64,000 bases of DNA, taken from NCBI GenBank assembly GCA_025449115.1, contig JAHLKC010000172.1, positions 1 through 64,000 of the forward strand. The letters run 5' to 3'. This DNA is from Chytridium lagenaria. Its lineage: Eukaryota; Chytridiomycota; Chytridiomycetes; Chytridiales; Chytridiaceae. Under the pieces are notes generated by a model that worked only from the letters and a program-made list of their open reading frames with translations, was not told where the DNA came from and made no database searches. The position numbers and the translations under genes were made by a program. Below, piece after piece: positions 24,508-33,740 of the stretch (the stretch's first letter is position 1; every line of letters begins with the position of its first letter).

Positions 24508-24787
24508 CGAACCCACAAGAGTTTACCATTGGTGCAAAGCAGCCAAGAAAACAAAAAACCATAAAAAAGGGCGCAACAATCACAAACCTTGTTTGTTTTT
24601 TTGGTTTCCATCAACCCCAAAAAACAAAAAAAAAAAAAAGCTTCCGCATAAGCATTTTGAGCAATAATTGTAAATACAGGAAATTTTTATATTTAAAATA
24701 GTCTATTTTCGTAGTGATTGTTTTTTTTTCTACTTTACATTCTTGTAAAAGACATCCTTGACGCGATATTCATCCCATCCCAACACT

Positions 24788-27378
24788 TTACGCAAAAGTA
24801 GATAGTCTTTCATGATTAATCGTCCTCATCGTCCTCGTCCCGTCTTCTTCATCCTCATCATCCTTTGATTTTAACGGTAACCGTCGATTCGCAGGCCGTC
24901 GTCTCAATTTCCTTCGTATAGATATCTTGATCCCTTGATCCGCGAAATGCTTTGACAAATCTGTTGATTCTATCAAAAAAAATTAGGTAAAGAGGGGGAT
25001 AAATTTCTCAGAAGAAAAAAAAAAGCCAACGTGTTATCACCGCGTATACCGCAAACATTGGGGGGGGGGGAGATGGAGATTTAAAACAATGTAAATAGCG
25101 GGATTTGTCTTTTTTTTTGGTGGGGTTGGGTTTTACCTCTCATCCCTGTCCAATCCTTGGGATTCAAACTATCAAAACAGTCCGTCTCGCATTCCGCCAA
25201 CGCTCCAACCCCTTCCCCTTCCACCATCATGGTCAAATCCATCGTTTTTCGCATCCCGCGCCTCCCATCAACGAGAAAATATCAGACATGATGACTCGAA
25301 GTCGATACCGTCCTTCCGTTCTCACAAACACGTCGCTACCAAAATCCAATCACAAAGAAAAAGGTTTTAGATGTGTGATAACAAAGGAGAAAAAAAATTA
25401 AAAAAAAGGAGGGGGAAACGGATGAGGGGTATAAACTCACGGAAACACAAAGAACGCTCCTTTTCGTCCCTCTAGATCCGTCAACAAATGACAACTCGAT
25501 ACAAGGCCTCCAAACATGGTGGAGAACCGCGTCTCAGATTCCTCTGTGGATGCTACCACGTCTCCTGCTCCGCGTGTGGACGTTTCTCTTGGGTGTGGCG
25601 GTTGAACTGGGGGAGGGTAAACGGGGTATTCGTAGGGCCTCCCGTAAGGCTGAGGGTATGGATACCCATGGTGGTGGTATTCGAAGGACAGGTATGGAGG
25701 CGCATACGCTGAAGATGGGAGGTAGGGGTCTCGTTGTTGATGTGGTGTCCTTTTTTAAATTTTTTTTTCATTTTAGATTGTATCACCCGACGATCGAGAA
25801 CCCCAGACTGCAAGAGAGGAATCGTTTGGGAAATAGAGGAAAATATGGTTGTTATAATTACCCGTGATGAAACCTCGTATCCATTCCACCACCTCTTGGT
25901 GGATATGACGATGATGAGGAAACCCCGTGCATGGATTCCCTCCAGTTATCGCGTTCACTGGTGGACTCCCTTTTGCTGATCTCCTTCTTGCTGCCGCCAC
26001 TGGCGTCCGAGCCACGTCGTGCACGTACGTTTGAGGGTTTGGCGGGTTTTGAGGTGGGTATTGCGACAAAGGGACGGATGGGAGTGCGTTCTTCAGAAAG
26101 GAGCGAAATGTGGCATATCATGTGGGAGATATTTCCTAAACTAAAAAGCCTTTTTTTTAAAAAAAAAAAAAATTACAGTTAGATGAGGAGAATAATTAAA
26201 GTGTTTTAGTGAAAAAGGTTAAAGGGTATTTTTAAATAGTTAATATGTAATTGATAGTTGGAAGAGGACCAACGTTCATGAAAATAGACACTCTTGTTTT
26301 CGTTGTCTTCATTACGTTCATTATGCTTATAATCTTTTCTCACTTTCTGTCCTTGACCTTCCACTTTCCCACTTATCCTTTATTCCTCACGTCCCTGCTT
26401 TCCCCACCTCCACCTTATTTATGAATGACTACTCTGCATTCTCGCGTCGCATTGACAACACTAAAGTATCTTTAATTCCTTTCCTATTTTCTTATCTACA
26501 GTCATTTCTCTTCTTATTTTGTAGACGTGCCTTCCACCGGCAGCAGCCTTAAAAAAAAAAGAAAAAGGGATCGACGGGGAAGAGAAAAAAAAATGGGGGA
26601 GATTTGGGCGGTTTTTCCCACTAAATAGAAAAAAAAAAGATTACTCACCGAGTCTCACTTGAACCATCCGGTCTCACTCTCGCCAATTGCACCACTAAAC
26701 TCGGGTCCAATGTCCTTCTATGCCGTTTCTCAAACACCACTCCACAGGCTTTACATCTTGTTGGATGTTGTTGAACAAGAAGACGGTATGGCCTTCCCTC
26801 CCATGTGATGGTATCGTCAGGTTGCGTTTCTTTGGGGAGGGTGGTAGGGATATGGGATGAAGCTTGTGGGTTGTTTGATGGAGTTGAAGAAAACGCGTTG
26901 ATGGTGGATGTTGATGATGATGATGATGTGTGGATGGTGGTGGTTGGGGGAAGGGGTTGAGAGGGTATGGGAGGGGGCTGGTGGCGATGAGGGTGGAGGT
27001 GGTAGGTTCCGCGGCTGATGCAGAGGTAGGGTTGAAGGGATGATGTATGTGATTGAGACGGGGAGGTAGGCTCATGGGAATTTCGGGTGGTGGTAAGTTA
27101 TAGATGGATTGATGGGAATGGGGATGCATGGGTGAAGCCGGTGTTGTGAGAAGCGATTGATGATATGAAGTGGAACCGAGTATGGTGTTGTGAGAGGATT
27201 GTGTTGAGGCTGTGGTGGGCAGTGACTGATCAAATGTTGCATCCAACGTATTGCAGCCCTTTGCCCCGTGTTTGTCGTTAACCCAACCAGCACCCTCTGT
27301 CCTCTTGTCAATGCTAGTTTCTCCCCCGACTACGACGACGACGGTCCCATCATCACTCTGACTTCCACCTTCCACCAT
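24788..27378 (-). CDS. Velvet-domain transcriptional regulator
   Basis: Velvet proteins are fungal DNA-binding regulators of development, sporulation and secondary metabolism, acting in the nucleus as dimers. Five minus-strand exons: 27378-26649, 26135-25862, 25749-25441, 25335-25137, 24969-24788. Exon 1 carries a His/Pro/Ser-rich head and then YRLLVQQHPTRCKACGVVFE and RRTLDPSLVVQL, the start of the velvet fold. Exon 2 begins MICHISLLSEERT and continues into a Ser/Arg-rich insert. Exon 3 has a Tyr/Pro/His-rich insert followed by FGGLVSSCHLLTDLEG and GAFFVFP, which splices exactly to DVFVRTEGRYRLRV in exon 4. Exon 5 gives STDLSKHFADQGIKISIRRK, the family's C-terminal signature, and an acidic tail. 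Frame breaks near 26840 and 25245 interrupt an otherwise complete domain. VelB/VosA class is not resolved. Confidence 0.9.
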
Positions 27379-27740
27379 GTTGATCGCTGCGTGGAAACTG
27401 CAGCCCGAAAATGAAGCTCAAAAAAGAAGTCTCCAAAACCTCGGGAATATTTTGATGTAGGTTGTATCAAGGGAATTAAGGGAAGAGAGAAAGGAGAACC
27501 TGAAGCCGAAATTGGGCGTTTTCATTATATTTTATTTTTATTTTATTTTTATTTTACAGAGTGCTGGTTATTGAATATTAATTTTAACTAAAATAATTAT
27601 TTATTGGTCGACAACTGGTGGTGACAGAGAGATGTGATCGTGAGGATCCTGGTCAAAGGCACTGGTTTTGATACATATTTTATAATTATAATTAGTAAAA
27701 TAATTTTGTTTCTTTGTGTATGTATTACATGGACAATTAT

Positions 27741-27774
27741 TTTATTTATTTTTATTTTTATTTTTATTTTTATT
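27741..27774 (+). repeat. Pentanucleotide repeat (TTTTA)n
   Basis: Seven near-perfect TTTTA/TTTAT units in a T-rich context. Confidence 0.7.
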
Positions 27775-27828
27775 GTTTGTCAATTGTCATGGGTTCCGTT
27801 TTCCTTTTTACTTTTCCTTTTCCTTTCC

Positions 27829-27931
27829 TTCTTCTTCTTCTTCTTCTTCTTCTTCTTCTTCTTCTTCTTCTTCTTCTTCTTCTTCTTCTTCTTCTTCTTC
27901 CTTCCTTCCTTCCTTCCTTCCTTCCTTCCTC
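27829..27931 (+). repeat. Compound microsatellite (CTT)n-(CTTC)n
   Basis: About 24 uninterrupted CTT units followed directly by about seven CTTC units. One strand is entirely pyrimidine over roughly 100 bases. Confidence 0.9.
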
Positions 27932-28674
27932 CATTGTCTTTATTTTATTATTTACTTTATACCCATATATGGTATTTATATGGAAGTATTAGTTTAAAAT
28001 CCATCCAGATCCATCCATCCCACACAGTTCCTTGCGATCGAGCACCAGTTCATACTATGTATCCATTGTGTAACATTGATGCCTATAGGTATACATTTCA
28101 AACTCAGCTTTTGTTGTCTTTTTTTCAAGTTCAATGTTTGATATGTCTTATAAGAGTCAGAATGACAAACATGTTTATTTACTCTTTACCCTGAGAGAAT
28201 GTCATATAATTGTCATACTAAATCATAAATATAATGTATCCAAAAATGGTTTTTATTTTCCAAATGAAAAGATAAGAAGAAATGATTAGCCGAAGGTGTT
28301 ACATAGTAAAATGGTCTGGTTCTTTCAATCTGGACATTAGCAAAGCCACCGCTTCTTCAGTCCTATTAATAAAAGGCTGGGGTGCTTGCGTGAGAGAGGG
28401 GGGGGGTGCTTATGGAGCATTATAGGAACCTACGAATTGAATCAGATCATTTTTATTAGTGACCCAACCAAAGGCGACAAAGTGATCGATTGTATTAACT
28501 ATGCGTGAGTGAAACGTCAGCTATTTAGGGGAGTGGGAAGGTCTGTGTCACAACACAGAAACTTTCCCCCCCAAAGCATATAGCAACGTCACTCATCCTG
28601 GACGACATTGTCAGCAAGCAACGTCAAAATAAACATCATAAAGCTTCATCCCAATCCATCCCTTACGTTTTCTC

Positions 28675-30141
28675 ATGGATGATTACTTAGTCGCGCGTGA
28701 AAGGCGTCGTGAGGATGAGGAGCGACGTTGGATTGAAGAAGGAGTCGGAATGCACATCGACACACTTGCGCGGGGAAAGGAGGCTGAGGGTGGCGAAGCA
28801 TCAACCACAGCAGAGCAAGACGTTGATGCGTTCTCTATCGATGACGACGCCTTTGATACTGCACTCGCTAGTCTTTTTGAAGCAGGTGCCCCCTCACAAT
28901 CGGACGTTCGAGCTTTGGTGCGTCGATTTAAAGACAAAGCTGTCGGAAAACCCATGCGCTTTACGTTTGAAGATCGACCCAATATCATCCGGAAGCGACA
29001 TAGGGTACTCGCCACCACAAACCAAAACGATCCTGACAGCGATGAGAGCATCACCGACGGTCCTCAAACTGCATCTCGTCGCGCCCATCTCTCACCTCAA
29101 AGGGATCGCAGCCAAATGCATGAGTCTGCCACCGGTCAAACTGCACAGTTTGTGGCGACTTCCTCCAGTACTTTACCACCGTCAGGCCAAGCAGGTGCAC
29201 AGGTAACTGCACCGGACTCAAATGTCTTGCCGGTTTTAACGGCGTCGGGATGGATATTGGCCCCTCGCACCTCCGTCGCTCCGGGGGTTTTTGCCCCCAA
29301 TTTGTCCACTATGCCCATTTTCGGATCCGTCCCTCCGCCACCACCAACAAAGGCCCTTCCCAAATGGACGGCAGCAAAGGCTGCTATAGATAACGCCTTT
29401 TCTTTGATTTCTGTTCCTCGTGAAAGCATGTCTGCTCGGTCCGGGCTGATGGCTCCATCAGCCAAAGCTACGAGGCACACCATTGCCACTTTGGATATCT
29501 ACACGGAGCTCCGTATCCTGCAAAAAAAGGACATCCTCGAGTTGGTAACATCTATCGATCGAGTATTGGCTGGATACTTTTCCAGCGAGATTTGGGACGC
29601 AGTTGCCAAATTAACACCACTTCATATGGTCGCCTTTGACGCCGAAAGTGGTTCCAAACTCACGCGTCGAATGATTGTAGATGAAGGATCGCTCAATTGG
29701 ACTGAGGAAGTGGTGGATGAGTCGAAACAATTCCGGGATTTCGCTAGTTGGAGCGCAGCTTTTAAGCGTTTTAAAAGCGCAACTTTGGTCTTTTACCCGC
29801 ACAGAATTGCTGAGTTGAAGGCGTTCAAGATGGAGATTTTGAACGTTACTACCACTTATTGTTGGGAAGCCGCAGCCTCTTACGAATACGCGAAACGCGT
29901 TTTTGTACTGCGGGAACCGTACATGCAGCTGGATGATGACGCTCCTGTTGTTTTTCAACGACATGTTACGAATCGTTTCAAAGCGTCAACTTCACTTCAA
30001 CATATTGTTTCCCATATTCCCAACACGTCTCCGGGTTTTCGTCAACGCAAACACGCCAAAGAAAACGGCGGCAGCTGCTACCAAAAGTGGGCACCAATGA
30101 CGCGGCTCCCATTAGTTCTCCACTCCAAGATTTCCCATTAA
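28675..30141 (+). CDS. Gag-like ORF of DIRS-type element 1
   Basis: A 488-codon open frame with no recognised enzyme domain. The head is charged (RERRREDEERRWIEEG), the middle Pro/Ser-rich, and the C-terminal half contains a globular region (ELRILQKKDILELVTSIDRV; FASWSAAFKRFKSATLVF) typical in position and composition of DIRS-type Gag. Near 30075 the frame shifts and coding continues into the next block. It presumably packages element RNA. No zinc knuckle is visible. Confidence 0.65.
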   Translation: MDDYLVARERRREDEERRWIEEGVGMHIDTLARGKEAEGGEASTTAEQDVDAFSIDDDAFDTALASLFEAGAPSQSDVRALVRRFKDKAVGKPMRFTFEDRPNIIRKRHRVLATTNQNDPDSDESITDGPQTASRRAHLSPQRDRSQMHESATGQTAQFVATSSSTLPPSGQAGAQVTAPDSNVLPVLTASGWILAPRTSVAPGVFAPNLSTMPIFGSVPPPPPTKALPKWTAAKAAIDNAFSLISVPRESMSARSGLMAPSAKATRHTIATLDIYTELRILQKKDILELVTSIDRVLAGYFSSEIWDAVAKLTPLHMVAFDAESGSKLTRRMIVDEGSLNWTEEVVDESKQFRDFASWSAAFKRFKSATLVFYPHRIAELKAFKMEILNVTTTYCWEAAASYEYAKRVFVLREPYMQLDDDAPVVFQRHVTNRFKASTSLQHIVSHIPNTSPGFRQRKHAKENGGSCYQKWAPMTRLPLVLHSKISH

Positions 30142-32031
30142 TGAACCAGCCTCTACAGCATAGCGATAACCTTGAAGCCAATCCTGATGGTGCCATTGCC
30201 ATACCGTGCATTCCCAATTTGCAACGTGCAGTCCTTCCGTCAGCTACTATAGTACCGTCTCGCGAAAAAGTATGCACCATCCAAGCACCTTTCGAAATCC
30301 CTTTCTCGGTGTCGCAAAAGCGTATTGCTGCATTTGCAGCGGACAATCCTGGTTTCACTTTCATCAACACGCCGATATCGCCCTCGGCATTCGCGTATTT
30401 AACGCACAACTTTCCCAATCAACCCCTCCGCAACTACCTTCTGCGGGGTTTAATTCGAGGATTTCCAATACCTGCTGTTTTGGCGCCCACCATCTCGTTC
30501 ACAGCAAACCACTCCTCCACCACGACATTTCACCCAACTGCACCACAACAAATCCACGACAACATTCAAAAGGAATAGAGCTGGGAAGGCGGTCTGGCCC
30601 GTTTTCAAAGGAACAGGTGTCAACTTTTCCCGTTTTCGCCAATGCTCCTATGGGTGCGGTTCAAAAAGAGGGTGCCGAGGCGGGGGTTATTCGATTTATT
30701 CATGATTATTCCTACCCGAAAATACCTCGGTCTACAAGTATCAATAGCCACATAGACCGTCGCATGTTAGGTCCTTGTCACCTGGACCGAATTGATATCC
30801 TGATACAGCGAATTGCATCTCTCCCAGTTGGCTGTATGCTGTTCATGGTGGATGCAAAAGCTGCTTACCGACAGTTTCCTCGCCGCGAAGTTGATCAGTT
30901 TTGGCAGGGAATCGAGTTTCAGGGCCAATATTTCGTGGATCATGCAACCATGTTTGGCATGGCCGATTCTGGGTTTCCGTGTTGTTTATTTGGTGATGTC
31001 GTATGCTGGATTCTGTTCACGTTCTTCATCGATTGTTATCACTACAGTGATAATTTCTTTGGAGCCACCCATGCTTCGCTAATTGACGCCACAATCTGTC
31101 TTCTACTATCAATTATGGCTTTCGTCGGTTACGTTATGAAAAGCCACGAGGTCCTCAAGGGGACATCATTGAAAATCCTCGGGTTTCAGATAGATACCAT
31201 GGCGTTAACGGTGACCCTACCTTCAGACAAAAGAACAAAAATCAGCACATTCTTACGACACATCGTCGACCAAAGCACCACTTTCCAAATCTGACGTTTC
31301 CATGGTCGCTGGCACCCTTACTTGGGTGTGTCAAATATTACCTCAGGGCCGGGTGTATCTCCGCAACGTCTATGATATGCTTAGTAAACCGGATACCATT
31401 TCTTCGTCAAGGTTTCACCATAGCTGCAAAGTCGGATATAATCTGGTTTGCCGACATCATCTTGGAATGGCCCGGGGGTTGAATTCATCCGCGAAAAAGA
31501 ATGGTTTTCCAACGGTCATTTTGGAGTCGTCAGTGACAGCTCTTTAACTGTGCTGGTATTTGCACCCGCAATTACTTCGTCATGTTCAAGTGGTGCCCGC
31601 ATTGTGTGCAAATACTTTCTACCGGCCCAGCGGCTCAAACCCTCGAACTCGCGGCAATCGCACTTGGCGTGACTACCATGGGTGCTGAATTTTCTGGCCA
31701 GTGTGTTCAATGGCACACTGATAACGCAAACAACGTAGCCATTTTCACACGGGGCTTTGGTTCCACGGCTGTTTTGTCCGCACTCGTGCGCGAAATCGTC
31801 GAGGCATCCGTAAGATTCCAATTCCATCTCCGGCTAGTGCACGTTGCTCGGAATAACGTTGCGGGTTGTGATGATTTGTCGCGGAACGACGATCAAAAGT
31901 TTTTAGCGAGTTTTCCATTAAAAACTCGTAAACCTGTTGTGCTATCGAATTCGTTTATCATCATTGAGGGATCAGTTGGTTTCGCTTCATTCCACGGCCG
32001 CGGGGACGTTAACCCCCGCCAGTCACAATGA
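30087..32031 (+). CDS. Reverse transcriptase-RNase H of DIRS-type element 1 (frame-broken)
   Basis: The first segment (30087-30578) is the connection from gag; a shift near 30575 enters the RT frame (to 31294). RT motifs: GVIRFIHDYSYPK, FMVDAKAAYRQFPR (catalytic Asp), then HYSDNFFGA at about 31040, where YxDD is expected but the second Asp is Asn, and LKILGFQID. After another shift the RNase H follows (about 31440-31890) with HTDNANNVAIF and HVARNNVAGCDDLSRND. Function: copies element RNA into DNA and degrades the RNA strand. The Asn at the active site plus several frame breaks suggest this copy is inactive. Confidence 0.75.
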
Positions 32032-33050
32032 CGGATTCATTTGTGCACAGCGGGCGACGTATCACATCTTTCTCGACAACTTTACCCCGCAATAAATCAT
32101 ATGCGGAAAGCATTGCCAGGCTTGAAAGATGGAACGCTGTGCACCACTGGTCGCCGAATGGGCTTTTTCCAGTGACCGTCGATTCGCTTTTGCGAATAAT
32201 CGACTATTTTGGTTTCCGTATCGTCCGCCAACAATTGAAACTGGGCACTTTGTTGACTTACATTTCCGCTATTGGATCATTTCATAAAGCACGCGGCTGG
32301 CCATGGGCTCCCATTCGAGGGTCAGAAAGAGTCAAGTTTGCCTTAGCAAATATTAAGTCGTTTGCGCCAAACTCTTCACCGGATCAGGCAGACTCTTTCA
32401 CCTTTCCGCACCTTCAACAGTTGTTACGAACCATCGATCCTGCGCGACATGAGGATGCTCTGGTTTGGGCGATGGCGTCACTTGCCTTTTGGTCGTGCGC
32501 AAGGCTTTCAGAAGTGGTCACCTCTAATGCAAATCCGGAAAAACAGTTATGCATCAAGCACTTGCGCCGCCACTATCACAACAACGCCTTGCTGGCTCAC
32601 GCATTTGTATTGCCGGAACCAAAAACCAACACCAATCACAAGCAACATCTTTTCTTACCGGTCCGCAAAGATTCGTTGGATGCGTCTGACGCCATTGAGG
32701 CGTTGGTTCATAGCGCTCGTAGACGTACACCACATGGGCAGTTACACGGTGATCAGCATATCTGGCATTTGCCGTCAGGTAATATGGCAACAACAGCTTG
32801 GTTTAAAAATGAGTTACTGCGGCGCATCAACTTTGTGGCTGGAGAGTCGTCTTTTCGCAGTGGTGGCACGACCCATTACCTGCATAATGGATGGTCCGAC
32901 GACGAACTCCAACGTTGGGGTCGATGGACTTCTGATGCATTTTATGCATACCTACGTACCAATCCGGAGTTTGTCTTGGCTATTTATTTCCGCCATCCCG
33001 ATACATCTTACTCGACGACAATTGCCCCAACGTTATCCACGACACTCTAG
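32028..33050 (+). CDS. Tyrosine recombinase of DIRS-type element 1
   Basis: An intact 340-codon frame overlapping the end of the RNase H block by 4 bases. The N-terminal SAM-like region (YAESIARLERWNAVHHW) is followed by the catalytic fold: first Arg in FWSCARLSEVV (about residue 160), the box-II region RSGGTTHYLHNGW, and RWGRWTSDAFYAYLR with the nucleophilic Tyr. This enzyme would integrate the circular cDNA without a target duplication. It is the only coding block of this element with no frame break. Confidence 0.85.
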   Translation: MTDSFVHSGRRITSFSTTLPRNKSYAESIARLERWNAVHHWSPNGLFPVTVDSLLRIIDYFGFRIVRQQLKLGTLLTYISAIGSFHKARGWPWAPIRGSERVKFALANIKSFAPNSSPDQADSFTFPHLQQLLRTIDPARHEDALVWAMASLAFWSCARLSEVVTSNANPEKQLCIKHLRRHYHNNALLAHAFVLPEPKTNTNHKQHLFLPVRKDSLDASDAIEALVHSARRRTPHGQLHGDQHIWHLPSGNMATTAWFKNELLRRINFVAGESSFRSGGTTHYLHNGWSDDELQRWGRWTSDAFYAYLRTNPEFVLAIYFRHPDTSYSTTIAPTLSTTL

Positions 33051-33740
33051 CTGCTTCTTACCATAGTAAGACGCAACCTTGTTATTATACCTGACTTCAC
33101 TAGGCTATGCTGGTGACCACTTGACATTGAAAATGATCAAGGTATATCAAGGTTCGCGACGACTAGCGTAAGAATAGAGGCACGTCAATCTTTTTAACTT
33201 AAGGACTAGCTTCTGCATATTCACGTACAATCGCATTATTCGTGTCACAATAAAGTTCGCGACCACTTTACACTAAGGTAAATTGCGACGCAACTTTATC
33301 ACTGAAACCTTTAGCTCGGCTAAACTAGTCACGTTCCTCGTCCCCGTCAATTTGTAGGGGGCGGACTCGGGTTGTGTAGGGTAGTTCGGGCAGGGAGCAG
33401 CTACCTCAGAGGGTACGCAAGCGCCTGCTCGAACGTGTCCGCCTTTCCTACATTGACGATGGTGTGACTTAGGATGAGAACGGACTAAATACTATTAAAT
33501 AAATAAATAATTTTTTTAATCAAAGGGACCAGTCCCAGTCAAAATCTGTTTTTTTGTTTTGTGATCTTTATCACGTGACTGATCAACCACAAAGTTGGAA
33601 ATGGGGTTTCCCCAACTGTCTCTTGTTCGTAGATAAACTCAAGAATCTACTGGTAAACTGCATGAGAGCCGCCCATAAGGATACTTCTGTGGTTAATTAA
33701 ACTAATTATTAACATTTTTTGAATATATATCTACTGTGTA
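33051..33740. other. Non-coding region downstream of DIRS-type element 1
   Basis: Contains repeated TTCGCGACxAC motifs (about 33150 and 33258) and the hairpin at 33345-33458, then AT-rich sequence (AAATAAATAAATAA near 33500). Likely the element's 3' terminal region followed by host spacer. Confidence 0.4.
33345..33458. other. Long imperfect hairpin
   Basis: Nested complementary blocks: CGTCAAT/ATTGACG, GTAGG/CCTAC, GGCGGAC/GTCCGCC, and inside them GTTCGGGCAGG/CCTGCTCGAAC, leaving a short apical region around GCTACCTCAGAGG. The total stem is about 30 bp over 114 bases. It lies about 300 bases past the recombinase stop; it could be an element terminus or a structured RNA. Confidence 0.6.

Larger units (their letters stand above)
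27379..28674. other. Intergenic region with simple repeats
   Basis: Upstream of the velvet gene and of the first DIRS-like element. TATTT-type runs near 27530-27560, two microsatellites (27741-27774, 27829-27931) and no coding signal. The 5' terminus of the DIRS-like element probably lies somewhere in 28200-28670 but I could not define it. Confidence 0.5.
28675..33050 (+). mobile_element. DIRS-order retrotransposon 1 (coding part)
   Basis: Three consecutive plus-strand coding blocks define it: gag-like (28675-30141), reverse transcriptase plus RNase H (about 30087-32031) and a tyrosine recombinase (32028-33050). An RT combined with a tyrosine recombinase instead of a DDE integrase is diagnostic of the DIRS order. 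No LTRs, and I could not find the split or inverted terminal repeats; the hairpin at 33345-33458 may belong to its 3' end. Termini undefined, so the span given is coding only. Confidence 0.85.

Noticed and set aside
27634..28194. Plus-strand 186-codon frame with poly-Phe
   Set aside because: Produced by the CTT/CTTC microsatellite and TATTT runs; no conserved protein features.
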